Below are positions 1 through 10,388 of a stretch of 42,090 nucleotides of DNA, piece after piece; within the stretch, counting starts at the first letter, position 1, and the number at the start of each line of letters is the position of its first letter. This DNA comes from Streptomyces diastatochromogenes (lineage in GTDB: Bacteria; Actinomycetota; Actinomycetes; Streptomycetales; Streptomycetaceae): the NCBI GenBank assembly GCA_001550305.1, contig LRTP01000400.1, positions 1 through 42,090 on the forward strand, in the 5' to 3' direction. The notes under the pieces are model-generated. The model made no database searches, had not been told where the DNA came from, and was given only the letters and a program-made list of their open reading frames with translations. A program made the translations under genes and the position numbers.

Positions 1-181
1 CGCCGCCGGCCACGGCCACCGCGTCCGTGCCGTCCGGGCCGATGGAGGCGTACGCGCAGGAGTCGGCGACCGCCGCCGAGGCCGGCGCGCCGCCGATGAT
101 CCAGGTCAGCGTCAGCAGCGCCAACACCCGTATGACGAGGGCGGACCGGGTCCGCTGTGGTCCATGCACGACCGAGATCAT
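1..181 (-). CDS. Exported protein, N-terminal part (runs off left edge)
   Basis: The reverse strand is open from an ATG at 181 to the window edge, giving about 60 residues. The start is a textbook Sec signal peptide: a positively charged stretch (PQRTRSALVIR), a hydrophobic core (VLALLTLTWIIGG) and an Ala-rich cleavage region ending APASAA. The mature part begins ADSCAYASIGPDG. A GGGGG stretch lies about 14 nt upstream of the ATG, so an in-frame GTG at 169 is an alternative start. It diverges from the lipoprotein gene at 452, and the 270 bp between them hold both promoters. Too little is visible to name a family. That it is exported is inferred from the signal peptide. Confidence 0.6.
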   Translation of the reverse strand, partial: MISVVHGPQRTRSALVIRVLALLTLTWIIGGAPASAAVADSCAYASIGPDGTDAVAVAGG

Positions 182-451
182 GAGCCGTACAGCGCCCCCG
201 CACGCCGGAGCCGACGGGTATTGCCCCCGAACGAAGGACGTCCGGCTCGGACCGGTTTGACGCCCCCTCGGGACACGGTCACCGGGGTGGGAACAGATGC
301 GCGAGATACATGTCGGCGTGGGGTGTGTCACAGCGTTCCGAAAGTTTTTTGTGCGGCCGTTGAACACATCCGCCACTCCCGCCCGTACCTAGGGCCATGC
401 GCGGCGCTGCAGGGCGCTGCAACCCTTAACGCGAACAGTGGGAGTTACCCA

Positions 452-1399
452 ATGAAGACCTCCTGGCGGAGCGCCTCACTCGTAGCGACAGCTGCGGCCG
501 TGCTGGCGCTCACGACGGCGTGCGGTCAGGAATCGGGCACCCAGTCGACGGGGAGCCAGAACGTGGGCGCCGCCGCGGCAGCCAACGGTTACGGTCAGGC
601 CACCAGTAGCAGCACCACTTCTCCCAACGGCTACGGCGCCGACCAGCAGAGTGCCGCCCCCAAGGCGGAATCCGCAGGTCAGCTGGCCGTCGCGGAAAGC
701 ACGACGCTCGGCAAGGTGCTGACCGACAGCGCCGGATTCACCCTGTACCGCTTCGAGAAGGACACCGCCGAGCCGCCGAAGTCGAACTGTGACGGCGACT
801 GCGCGACCGCTTGGCCGCCCGTTCCCGCCGACGGTGCCGTGGCCGCCACCGGTGTGGACAAGGCCCTGCTCGGCGAGGTCACCCGCTCGGACGGCACCAA
901 GCAGCTGACGATCGGCGGCTGGCCGATGTACCGGTACGCCAAGGACACCAAGGCCGGTGACACCAACGGCCAGGGCGTCGGCGGCACTTGGTACGCCTCA
1001 GCCCCCGATGGCAAGAAGGCCACCCTGGCCTCCCTGCCGGGCCTGTCGACCCGCAACGACCCCAAGCTCGGCGAGATCATCGTCGACAAGAACGGCCGGA
1101 CGGTCTACCGCTTCCTGAAGGACCAGGCCTGGCCCGTCCCGAAGTCCGCCTGCACCGGTGCCTGCCTGGAGAAGTGGCCCGTCGTGGCCCCGGTCTCCGC
1201 CAGTGACACCAAGGGCGTGCAGAAGAAGGGCCTGATGGGCTTCACCCGCCCGGACGGCGCCAAGCAGATGACCGTCAACTGCTGGCCCATCTACACCTTC
1301 TCCGGTGACAAGGCGGCCGGGGACACCAACGGTCAGGGCGTGGGCGGCACTTGGTACGCCGTCGCCCCCGACGGAAAGCCGGTCGGCGCGCCGAAGTAG
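452..1399 (+). CDS. Lipoprotein with Yx(F/Y/W)xxD-type repeats (secreted repeat family)
   Basis: A 315-residue predicted lipoprotein. The signal peptide ends in the lipobox LTTAC (Cys24), followed by a Gln/Ser/Gly/Tyr-rich linker to about residue 85. Two homologous copies follow (about 88-185 and 200-305). Each holds two aromatic motifs: LYRFEKD and MYRYAKD in the first, VYRFLKD and IYTFSGD in the second. Each copy also has paired Cys residues and a GDTNGQGVGGTWYA segment. This is the predicted lipoprotein family with the conserved Yx(FWY)xxD motif (COG4315, 'secreted repeat of unknown function'). Its biochemical role is unknown; such genes are often found near redox or ECF-sigma genes. The start is the ATG preceded by GGGAG; the open frame extends further upstream without a ribosome binding site. 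Confidence 0.85.
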   Translation: MKTSWRSASLVATAAAVLALTTACGQESGTQSTGSQNVGAAAAANGYGQATSSSTTSPNGYGADQQSAAPKAESAGQLAVAESTTLGKVLTDSAGFTLYRFEKDTAEPPKSNCDGDCATAWPPVPADGAVAATGVDKALLGEVTRSDGTKQLTIGGWPMYRYAKDTKAGDTNGQGVGGTWYASAPDGKKATLASLPGLSTRNDPKLGEIIVDKNGRTVYRFLKDQAWPVPKSACTGACLEKWPVVAPVSASDTKGVQKKGLMGFTRPDGAKQMTVNCWPIYTFSGDKAAGDTNGQGVGGTWYAVAPDGKPVGAPK

Positions 1400-1855
1400 A
1401 GGATCACCTCCCCAGGGTTGATCGATCTCGCCCGGAACAACGCGTACGACCCGGGTCCGCCCCCTCCGCACCGCACGGAGGGGGCGGACCTCTTGGCGTA
1501 CCCGGAACGCGCGGGCGCGCGGATCGGACGACGTGAGGCGCGCGGATCACGGCGCGGTTCACTTGCCGAACGAACGCCCGGGAGTTTTCCACACCGGGGA
1601 TACCCGACGCCCCGATACCGTCGCGACGCTTCGTAACTCCCACGAACTTTTTGGAATGCTTCGCATCGATTTCGCGGTGACAGGGATCGGCGTGTTCGAC
1701 TGACCTGCGCCGGGCGTCAATTCGGCACATGCCCGAGGCAGTGACGGTGAACGGACGGTCAATTTCCGTTTTGACTCGCTCCTTTGGCGGACGATCAGTA
1801 GCCTCAGCTCGAACACCGGATCGCCTACGTCGTCGACTACGCCTTGGAGAGATAG
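1400..1855. other. Intergenic region between lipoprotein and methyltransferase genes
   Basis: The stretch holds a strong hairpin at 1454-1490, annotated separately. About 85 nt before the methyltransferase ATG is a TTGACT hexamer at 1771-1776. That hexamer could be a -35 element, but no convincing -10 lies 17-18 nt downstream (TCAGTA at 1795-1800 is the nearest). No coding frame here looks real. Confidence 0.4.
1454..1490 (+). terminator. Hairpin terminator after the lipoprotein gene
   Basis: A perfect 15-bp inverted repeat (GGTCCGCCCCCTCCG at 1454-1468 and its complement at 1476-1490) with a 7-nt loop, 55 nt after the stop codon. There is no long T-run, which is usual for Streptomyces terminators. 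Confidence 0.8.
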
Positions 1856-2668
1856 ATGGAGCGTCCCGCCTGGGCCCCCCGCAGCATTGACATCTCGGTG
1901 CCGAGCGTGTCCCGTATCTATGACTACTACCTGGGCGGTTCGCACAACTTCGAGGTCGACCGGGAAGCCGCGCGCAAGGCGCTGGAGTTCATGCCGGGAC
2001 TGCCCAAGGTCATGCAGGCGAACAGGGCGTTCATGCGCCGTGCCGTGCGTTTCGCGGCCGACGAGGGCATCGACCAGTTCCTCGACATCGGCTCCGGCAT
2101 CCCGACCTTCGGCAACGTCCACGAGATCGCCCAGACGGCCAAGCCCGGCGCGCACGTCGTGTACGTGGACCACGACCCGGTGGCCGTCGCGCACAGCCAG
2201 GCCGTCCTGCGGGACAACGAGGACGCGGACGTGGTCGCGGCCGATCTGCTCAAGCCCCAGGAGATCCTGGCGACTCCCCAGGTGCAGCGGTTGATCGACC
2301 TGAACCGTCCGGTGGCCCTCCTCCTCGTTGCCATACTGCACTTCGTGGAGGACGCGGACGACCCGTACGGTGCGGTGGCCGAGCTGCGCGACGCGCTGGC
2401 GCCGGGCAGTCTGCTCGTGCTCACGCATGCGTCGTACGAGGGAATCCCGCTCCCGCCGGAGCGGGCCGAGGGCGCGGTCGACGTGTACAAGGACATCCGC
2501 AACCCGCTGATCATGCGCTCGCGCGAGGAGATCGCGCGGTTCTTCGAGGGGTACGACATGGTGGAACCCGGTCTGGTGCCGATGCCGATCTGGCGGCCCG
2601 ACACGGCACCCGAGGACGAGGATCCCTATTCCTTCTCGGGGTTCGCAGGTGTGGGGCGCACGGCGTGA
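1856..2668 (+). CDS. SAM-dependent methyltransferase, DUF574 type
   Basis: A 270-residue protein of the actinobacterial S-adenosylmethionine methyltransferase family DUF574 (PF04672). The diagnostic N-terminal block is visible: SVSRIYDYYLGGSHNFEVDR (about 16-35). It is followed by the SAM-binding motif FLDIGSGIPT (about 78-87), the acidic loop VVYVDHDPVAVAH, and a late VALLLVAILHFVED segment. The ATG has GGAGAG six to ten nt upstream. The stop overlaps the GTG start of the following c-di-GMP gene, so the two are probably translationally coupled. The substrates of DUF574 enzymes are unknown in general. Here the pairing suggests, by inference only, a role linked to c-di-GMP-controlled development. 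Confidence 0.85.
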   Translation: MERPAWAPRSIDISVPSVSRIYDYYLGGSHNFEVDREAARKALEFMPGLPKVMQANRAFMRRAVRFAADEGIDQFLDIGSGIPTFGNVHEIAQTAKPGAHVVYVDHDPVAVAHSQAVLRDNEDADVVAADLLKPQEILATPQVQRLIDLNRPVALLLVAILHFVEDADDPYGAVAELRDALAPGSLLVLTHASYEGIPLPPERAEGAVDVYKDIRNPLIMRSREEIARFFEGYDMVEPGLVPMPIWRPDTAPEDEDPYSFSGFAGVGRTA

Positions 2669-4800
2669 CGGGCGAACCGGACGGGCCGGAGGACAGACTG
2701 CGCAGGTTCGCGACGATCTGGAGCCGGGCGGTCTTCCCGGTCACCTCCACGTCGCTGACCCGGCCGGAGCTCGAGCAGCAACTCCTGCCGCTCGCCCAGC
2801 GGTTGAGTGACGCGCTGAAGGCGAGGACCTTCGACGCCGCCGCGGGCCAGGCGGTCGGCGCCGCGCTGGTCGCCGCGCACTGCACCGACCCCGAGGCGCT
2901 CAGCCGAAGCCTCGACTGCGTCGACGCCTATCTGGTGCTCTACTGCGGCGAGGACGGCCTCCAGGAGGCTCTGCGGACCCGCTCGGCGCGTCTGCAGCAC
3001 GCCATGGCGGCGGGCTTCGCGGGGGCACTGCGGGAGCGGACGCTCGCCGAGCAGGAGGCCATCTCCCAGGCGGCGTTGAACGCGCGCAGCACGGTGGCCG
3101 AGGCGCTGCACGCGAGCGAGGCCCGGTTCCGCGCGGTGTTCGAGGGCGCGGCCATAGGAATCGGCATCGCCGACCTCGAAGGCAACATACTGCAGGTCAA
3201 TGGAGCCCTGCTGCGTATGTTCGGTGGTTCCGAGCAGGGCGTGCGCGGCCGCAAGGTGCCCGAGTGGACGCATCCCGAGGACGCGCCCCAAGTCTGGCGG
3301 CTGTACGAGGAGTTGGTACGCGGCGAGCGCGAGCACTACCACGTCGAAAAAGCCTTCTACCGGCCCGACGGCACCGCCCTGTGGACCAACCTGACGGTGT
3401 CCCTGCTGCGCGACGCGGACGGCCGGCCGCAGTACCAGCTCGCGCTGATGGAGGACACCACCGAGCGGCGGCTGCTCAATCTGCGGCTGCGTTACGAGGC
3501 CACCCACGACGCGCTCACCGGTCTGCCCAACCGGACCCTCTTCTTCGAACGCCTGGAGAAGGCGGTGTCCGGGGGCAATGACCAGCGCTTCGGCCTGTGC
3601 TACCTCGACCTCGACGGCTTCAAGACCATCAACGACAGCCTGGGGCACGCGGCGGGCGACCGGCTGCTCGTCGAGGTCGCCGACCGGTTGCAGTCCTGTG
3701 CGACCGCACCCGGTGAGATGGTCGCCCGGCTCGGCGGCGACGAGTTCGTGGCCCTCACCACCGGGCCCGACACCGAGCGCGAGGTGGACGCGCTCGCCGA
3801 CCGCATCATGAACGCCCTCGTCACCCCGGTCCGCATCGACGGCCGGGAGCTGACGGTCCGCGGCAGCATCGGCATCGTCGAGGGCCCGGCGGGTGAGCGC
3901 GGCCCGGCGGAGGTGCTGCGCAGCGCCGACATCACGATGTACCGCGCCAAGTCCGCGGGCGGCAACCGCTTCGAGCTCGCCGATCCCGAGGCCGACGCCC
4001 GCGCCATCACCCGGCACGGGCTCACCACGGCGCTGCCCGCGGCCCTGGACCGGGGCGAGTTCTTCATCGAGTACCAGCCGCTCGTGCACCTCGGCGACGG
4101 AAGCGTGCACGGCGCGGAGGCGCTGGTGCGCTGGCTGCATCCGCAGCACGGCGTCCTCGGCCCCGACCGGTTCATTCCGCTGGCCGAGCACACCGGGCTG
4201 ATCGTGCCGCTGGGCCGGTGGGTCCTGGAGCAGTCGGTCCGCCAGGCCTGCCAGTGGCAGGAACGACACGCCGACTCGGGTCCGCTGCGGATCAACGTCA
4301 ACCTGTCGCCCTGCCAGCTGACCCACCCGGGCCTGGTCCAGGACACGGTCGACATCCTGGAGCGTGAAGGTCTCGACGCCGAGGCGCTGTGTCTGGAGGT
4401 CACCGAGTCCGCGCTGATCGGCGCCGACGACGATCTGCTGAAGCCGCTGCGGCGCCTGGCCGAGATGGGCGTCGACATCGCCCTCGACGACTTCGGCACC
4501 GGTTACTCCAACCTCGCCAATCTCCGCCGCCTGCCCGTGAGCATCCTCAAGCTGGACCGCTCCTTCACCCAGGGCATGCAGCAGTTCCCGGCGGACCCCG
4601 TCGACCTCAAGATCGTCGAGGGGATCGTTTCGCTCGCCCACAGCCTCGACCTCGCGGTCACGGTGGAGGGTGTCGAAACGGGCGCACAGGCCGAGCAGTT
4701 GCGGATACTGGGCTGCGACACGGCCCAGGGCTGGTACTACGCCCGCCCGGGCCCACCGGATCGGCTGCACGAACTGGCCCTGGTGGATGCCACGGGCTGA
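2665..4800 (+). CDS. rmdA: c-di-GMP enzyme with PAS, GGDEF and EAL domains (RmdA type)
   Basis: A 711-residue cytosolic protein that makes and breaks the second messenger c-di-GMP. The order is an N-terminal helical region (1-145), PAS/PAC sensor (about 150-270), diguanylate cyclase and phosphodiesterase. The cyclase signature is intact (RLGGDEF, GGDEF at about 357-361). The phosphodiesterase signatures are also intact: EAL at about 485-487 in AEALVRW, NVNLSP, LEVTES, ALDDFGTGYSNL, LKLDRSF and VTVEGVET. Both activities are therefore possible. Domain order, length and position two genes from a divergent lysR-sdhCAB block match RmdA (SCO0928 in S. coelicolor, from memory), a phosphodiesterase acting in morphological development. 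The GTG start overlaps the preceding stop (GTGA), so no separate promoter is expected. The symbol rests on recalled synteny; the domain call is firm. Confidence 0.88.
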   Translation: MTGEPDGPEDRLRRFATIWSRAVFPVTSTSLTRPELEQQLLPLAQRLSDALKARTFDAAAGQAVGAALVAAHCTDPEALSRSLDCVDAYLVLYCGEDGLQEALRTRSARLQHAMAAGFAGALRERTLAEQEAISQAALNARSTVAEALHASEARFRAVFEGAAIGIGIADLEGNILQVNGALLRMFGGSEQGVRGRKVPEWTHPEDAPQVWRLYEELVRGEREHYHVEKAFYRPDGTALWTNLTVSLLRDADGRPQYQLALMEDTTERRLLNLRLRYEATHDALTGLPNRTLFFERLEKAVSGGNDQRFGLCYLDLDGFKTINDSLGHAAGDRLLVEVADRLQSCATAPGEMVARLGGDEFVALTTGPDTEREVDALADRIMNALVTPVRIDGRELTVRGSIGIVEGPAGERGPAEVLRSADITMYRAKSAGGNRFELADPEADARAITRHGLTTALPAALDRGEFFIEYQPLVHLGDGSVHGAEALVRWLHPQHGVLGPDRFIPLAEHTGLIVPLGRWVLEQSVRQACQWQERHADSGPLRINVNLSPCQLTHPGLVQDTVDILEREGLDAEALCLEVTESALIGADDDLLKPLRRLAEMGVDIALDDFGTGYSNLANLRRLPVSILKLDRSFTQGMQQFPADPVDLKIVEGIVSLAHSLDLAVTVEGVETGAQAEQLRILGCDTAQGWYYARPGPPDRLHELALVDATG

Positions 4801-4881
4801 GGCTTCGGGTGCGGCGTGGTCTCCTGGAACGGAGAGCCTGCGGCTGTTTGCCCAGTGGAGCAATTGAAGGAGCTGAGAAGG

Positions 4882-5661
4882 ATGGGCACGGAACTCCAGG
4901 GCAGGACCGCCGTCGTCACCGGCGCGAGCAAGGGCATCGGACTGGCCGTCGCCGAGGCGCTGGCCGGCGCGGGGGCGACGGTGATCGCCGGGTCGCGCAC
5001 CACGACGCCGGGTCTCGACGCGCTGGTCAAGCAGGGCGGTGTCTCCTGGGTACCGGTGGACCTGGCCGAACCCGGTGCCGCCGAGCGCCTCGTGGCGGCG
5101 GCGGACGGCCGGCTGGACATCCTGGTCAACAACGTCGGCGCGGCCCCCGCCCGTATGGGCGGATTCCTGTCGGTGACCGACGAGGACTGGCAGCGCACGG
5201 TCGATCTGAACCTCCTCACGGCCGTACGGGTCACCCGCGCCGCCCTGCCCCTGATGCTGTCCGCCGGGCAGGGCTCGGTCGTGACGGTCGCCTCGGTCAA
5301 CGCCACCCTGCCCGACCCGATGGTGATCGACTACAGCGCGGGCAAGGCCGCGCTGGTCGCCTTCTCCAAGGCGCTCTCCAAGGAGGTCGGCCCCCAGGGC
5401 ATCCGGGTCAACACCGTCAGCCCGGGTCCGGTGGAGACCGAGCTGTGGCTCGGCGGCGACGGGGTGGCGGCCACGGTCTCGGCAGCCGCCGGGATCACCC
5501 CGGACGACGTGGTCGCCCAGGCGTCCGGTGCCACGGTCACCGGCCGCTTCTCCCAGCCGTCCGAGGTCGCCGACCTGGTCCTCTTCCTCGCCGGCGACCA
5601 GTCCCGCAACATCACCGGCAGCGACTTCGTCATCGACGGCGGCTTCATCCCGACCTGGTGA
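4882..5661 (+). CDS. SDR family oxidoreductase
   Basis: A classical short-chain dehydrogenase/reductase of 259 residues, the usual length. The cofactor motif is TGASKGIG (about 14-21) and the NNAG equivalent is NNVG. The catalytic Ser lies in VASVNA and the YxxxK pair in YSAGK. After the active site comes the VNTVSPGPVETEL loop, and the C-terminus ends in the typical GSDFVIDGGFIPTW. It should use NAD(H) or NADP(H) on an unidentified alcohol or ketone. The ATG at 4882 is preceded by AAGGAG with nine nt spacing; the open frame upstream has no such site. It is 81 bp after rmdA on the same strand and converges on the lysR gene. Confidence 0.9.
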   Translation: MGTELQGRTAVVTGASKGIGLAVAEALAGAGATVIAGSRTTTPGLDALVKQGGVSWVPVDLAEPGAAERLVAAADGRLDILVNNVGAAPARMGGFLSVTDEDWQRTVDLNLLTAVRVTRAALPLMLSAGQGSVVTVASVNATLPDPMVIDYSAGKAALVAFSKALSKEVGPQGIRVNTVSPGPVETELWLGGDGVAATVSAAAGITPDDVVAQASGATVTGRFSQPSEVADLVLFLAGDQSRNITGSDFVIDGGFIPTW

Positions 5662-5695
5662 CGTACCGACCGGCCTCCTGAGCCCCCTGCGCCGG

Positions 5696-6577
5696 TCAGC
5701 GTTCCAGCAGCATCCGCTGGAGTTCGCGGGCCGCGCGTGGCGGAGCCACATCGCTGCGGTGGGCCAGGGCGATGACGCGGTGGAGTCCGGGGCGTGCGAG
5801 CGGTGTCACCCGCAGGCCGCGCCCCGAGCGCGTCGCGACCATGCGCGGGACGACGGCCACGCCGAGCCCCGCCCTGACGAAACCCAGCACCGCGTCCATC
5901 TCGCCGCCCTCGACGGCGAAGTCCGGCTCGAAGCCCTCGGCGCGGCAGGCGGCGACGGTCAGTTCCCGCAGGTCGTAGCCGTGCCGGAACATCACGAGGC
6001 GTTCGCCCTCCAGGTCGGGGATGCGCACGGTGCGACCGGTCCCCGGCGCGGGCGCATCAGGTGACGACACCACGACCAGGTCCTCACGCAGCAGCTCCAC
6101 CGTCGTCAGCGCGGGGGAGGGGGTGGGCAGCGGGAGGACGACCAGGGCGAGATCCAACGCGCCGCGCGCGAGTTCCCGTACGAGATCGTGGGAGCCGCCC
6201 TCCTCGATCAGCAGCCGGATGCCCGGATAGCGGTCGTGGAAGGCGCGCAGGACGTCCGGAAGCAGGCCGGTGCACACGCTCGGCGTCGCGCCCAGGCGGA
6301 CCCGGCCGCTGCGCAGCTGGGCCAGTTCCTGCACCTCGTGCCGGGCCGTGTCCGCGTCGGCCAGGATGCGCCGGGCCAGTGGCAGCAGCGCCTCGCCCGC
6401 GTCCGTCAGCGTGATGTTGCCCCGCGCGCGGAGGAAGAGGTCCGCCCCCAACTCCCGTTCCAGCGCCTTGATCTGCTGGGACAGGGACGGCTGGGCGACA
6501 TGGACCAGATCGGCGGCCCGGGTGAAGTGCCGGGTCTCGGCGACCGCCACGAAGTACTGGAGCTGCTGGAACTGCAC
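5696..6577 (-). CDS. LysR family transcriptional regulator
   Basis: A 293-residue regulator with the standard LysR layout. The N-terminal winged HTH reads VQFQQLQYFVAVAETRHFTRAAD, then VAQPSLSQQIKALERELG and LFLRARGNITLTDAGE. The effector-binding region follows (about 90-290). It diverges from sdhCAB with only 83 bp between start codons, the classical arrangement of a LysR regulator and its target. I chose the GTG at 6577 because LysR proteins start just before the QLxYF segment. A TATGAT hexamer at 6589-6584 on this strand would put the transcript start at about the GTG, so the mRNA may be leaderless. The likely S. coelicolor counterpart is SCO0925 (recalled). The effector is unknown; succinate or another C4 acid is only a guess. 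Confidence 0.88.
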   Translation of the reverse strand: MQFQQLQYFVAVAETRHFTRAADLVHVAQPSLSQQIKALERELGADLFLRARGNITLTDAGEALLPLARRILADADTARHEVQELAQLRSGRVRLGATPSVCTGLLPDVLRAFHDRYPGIRLLIEEGGSHDLVRELARGALDLALVVLPLPTPSPALTTVELLREDLVVVSSPDAPAPGTGRTVRIPDLEGERLVMFRHGYDLRELTVAACRAEGFEPDFAVEGGEMDAVLGFVRAGLGVAVVPRMVATRSGRGLRVTPLARPGLHRVIALAHRSDVAPPRAARELQRMLLER

Positions 6578-6586
6578 CCACCCATC

Positions 6587-6615
6587 ATAGGCTCCAGCTA
6601 TTGAAACGAGCTGGA
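6587..6615. promoter_or_regulatory. Putative LysR-type operator between lysR and sdhC
   Basis: Two overlapping dyads. ATAG-N7-CTAT at 6587-6601 contains the T-N11-A core and has the same geometry as classical LysR boxes such as ATAC-N7-GTAT. TCCAGCT-N9-AGCTGGA (6593-6599 and 6609-6615) is a perfect 7-bp inverted repeat. Both lie in the short divergent region and overlap the presumed promoters. Binding is inferred. Confidence 0.55.
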
Positions 6616-6660
6616 CCATGTCTTGGACCGATCAGCACCCGCGGCCCTACTTTCTGAGGC

Positions 6661-7368
6661 ATGGCTCTGGCAACGCGGACGGACCGACGACCGTCGATGA
6701 CGCGCACCGTGTGGGACAGCTCCGTCGGGAAGAAGACCGTGATGGCGGTCAGCGGCCTGATCATGCTGATGTACCTGGTCGTACACATGTTCGGCAACCT
6801 GAAGATCTTCTTCGGTTCGGGCGACTTCAACCACTACGCCCACTGGCTGCGCACCCTGGGTGAGCCCTTCCTGCACTACGAGTGGGCCCTGTGGATCATC
6901 CGCGTGGTCCTGGTCGTCGCCGTCGTCGCCCACGCCACCGCCGCGTACCAGCTCAGCCGCCGCGACATCAGGGCGCGCCCGAACAAGTACGTCCACAAGA
7001 AGCCCAGGTCCAGCTACGCGACCCGCACGATGCGCTGGGGCGGGATCATCCTCGGCCTGTTCATCGTCTGGCACATCCTCGACCTGACGACCGGCACCGC
7101 GCACCCCGGCGGCTTCCAGCCCGGACACCCCTACCAGAACGTGATCGACACCTTCTCGACCTGGTACGGCGACGTGATCTACATCGTCGCGATGCTCGCG
7201 CTCGGCCTGCACATCCGGCACGGCTTCTGGAGCGCCGCACAGACCCTGGGCGCCGGCAACCGCACCCGAGACCGCGCCCTCAAGACCATCGCCGACGTCC
7301 TCGCGCTGGTGCTGACGGCGGGCTTCATCTCCGTACCCGTCGGTGTCATGACCGGATTGGTGAGCTGA
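6661..7368 (+). CDS. sdhC: Succinate dehydrogenase cytochrome b subunit
   Basis: A 235-residue membrane anchor of succinate:quinone oxidoreductase, of the single-polypeptide b558 family with five predicted helices. It starts at the segment [24 protein letters not shown]. Conserved His candidates for heme or quinone sites are in [28 protein letters not shown] and [17 protein letters not shown]. It should anchor SdhAB to the inner face of the membrane and pass electrons to menaquinone. It is followed after one base by sdhA, so the operon order is sdhCAB. The upstream sequence has only a weak GAGG close to the ATG; an ATG at 6697 would remove 12 residues. Confidence 0.93.
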   Translation: MALATRTDRRPSMTRTVWDSSVGKKTVMAVSGLIMLMYLVVHMFGNLKIFFGSGDFNHYAHWLRTLGEPFLHYEWALWIIRVVLVVAVVAHATAAYQLSRRDIRARPNKYVHKKPRSSYATRTMRWGGIILGLFIVWHILDLTTGTAHPGGFQPGHPYQNVIDTFSTWYGDVIYIVAMLALGLHIRHGFWSAAQTLGAGNRTRDRALKTIADVLALVLTAGFISVPVGVMTGLVS

Positions 7369-7369
7369 C

Positions 7370-9324
<1,955 letters not shown>

Positions 9325-9328
<4 letters not shown>

Positions 9329-10074
9329 AGCTCACCCTGCGCGTCTGGCGCCAGAAGAACGCCGACGCCGACGGAGCGATGTCCACGTACGAGGTGGACG
9401 ACATCTCGGCCGACATGTCCTTCCTGGAGATGCTCGACACCCTCAACGAGGAACTCATCCTCAAGGGCGAGGACCCCGTCGCCTTCGACCACGACTGCCG
9501 CGAGGGCATCTGCGGCGCCTGCAGCCTGGTCATCAACGGCGACGCCCACGGACCCGAGCGGACCACCACCTGCCAGCTGCACATGCGGTCCTTCCAGGAC
9601 GGCGACACCATCGACGTCGAGCCCTGGCGCGCCTCCGCCTTCCCGGTCGTCAAGGACCTCGTGGTGGACCGCTCGGCCTTCGACCGGATCATCCAGGCCG
9701 GCGGGTACATCACCGCCCCCACCGGCGCCGCGCCCGAGGCCCACGCGACGCCGGTGCCGAAGCCGGACGCCGACTTCGCGTTCGAGCACGCCGAGTGCAT
9801 CGGCTGCGGCGCGTGTGTGGCCGCCTGCCCCAACGGGGCCGCGATGCTCTTCACCTCGGCGAAGGTCAACCATCTGAACGTGCTGCCACAGGGGGCGCCC
9901 GAGCGGGAGACGCGGGTGCTGGACATGGTGGCGCAGATGGACGAGGAGGGGTTCGGAGGGTGCACGCTGGCCGGGGAGTGTGCCACCGCTTGCCCCAAGG
10001 GGATTCCGTTGGTTTCCATCACCGGGATGAACAAGGAGTGGCTGCGGGCCGCCCGTAGGTCAGGGCGTCGCTGA
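9325..10074 (+). CDS. sdhB: Succinate dehydrogenase iron-sulfur subunit
   Basis: A 249-residue electron-transfer subunit between the SdhA flavin and the quinone site in SdhC. The [2Fe-2S] ligands are in CREGICGAC (Cys58, 63, 66) with Cys83. The C-terminal clusters use [14 protein letters not shown] (Cys158, 161, 164, 168) and [14 protein letters not shown] (Cys213, 219, 223). The start overlaps the sdhA stop (ATGA at 9325-9328). The gene is complete and is followed by a hairpin-bearing dispersed repeat. The cluster motifs leave little doubt about the assignment. Confidence 0.96.
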
Positions 10075-10388
10075 GGCGGTGGTTCGACTGCGGGTCGGTG
10101 GGGGCTGATCGCGCAGTTCCCCGCGCCCCTTTCGGGGCGCTCCTGCTGAGCTGAATTGTTCAGAAGACGTTCGCCGGATCTGTGCGGACGGGCGGGGCCG
10201 GGAGTGGTGCTCATCCCCGGTCCCGTCTCGCATTCGGGGGAATCTCCTGGCATTCAACATCCCCACATCCTGGCTCCTGGCACAGGTCACGCGCAGGCCA
10301 ACCGGCATCGGAAGAACAGGAGCGCGCGGGCCGTACCGAACCGGTCTGCCGCCGCTGTGCCGAACCGGCCCGTGACCAGGAGAGTGCC
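10075..10388. other. Intergenic region between sdhB and olsB
   Basis: It holds the dispersed repeat and hairpin at 10101-10140 and then about 250 bp that must carry the olsB promoter. I could not pick a convincing -35/-10 pair or a coding frame in it. Confidence 0.4.
10101..10140. repeat. Streptomyces dispersed intergenic repeat with terminator hairpin
   Basis: The sequence GGCTGATCGCGCAGTTCCCC, followed by GCGCCCC-TTTC-GGGGCGC (stem 10123-10129 and 10134-10140), matches from memory a short motif seen many times in intergenic regions of Streptomyces genomes, usually after stop codons. Here it begins 27 nt after sdhB and probably ends the sdh transcript. Confidence 0.65.

Noticed and set aside
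360..391. TTGAAC ... TACCTA as promoter of the lipoprotein gene
   Set aside because: The spacer is 20 nt, too long for a vegetative promoter, and the ECF-type reading (GAAC ... CGTA) is also off in spacing.
1732..1760. BldD-like site (AGTGACGGTGA) upstream of the methyltransferase-rmdA pair
   Set aside because: The two half-sites are direct, not inverted, and do not fit the BldD pseudo-palindrome well enough.
2626..5751. Reverse-strand open frame of over 1,000 residues opposite rmdA
   Set aside because: It is the antisense shadow of the methyltransferase, rmdA and SDR genes, caused by high GC content. Its product is Arg/Gly/Ala-rich with no domain.
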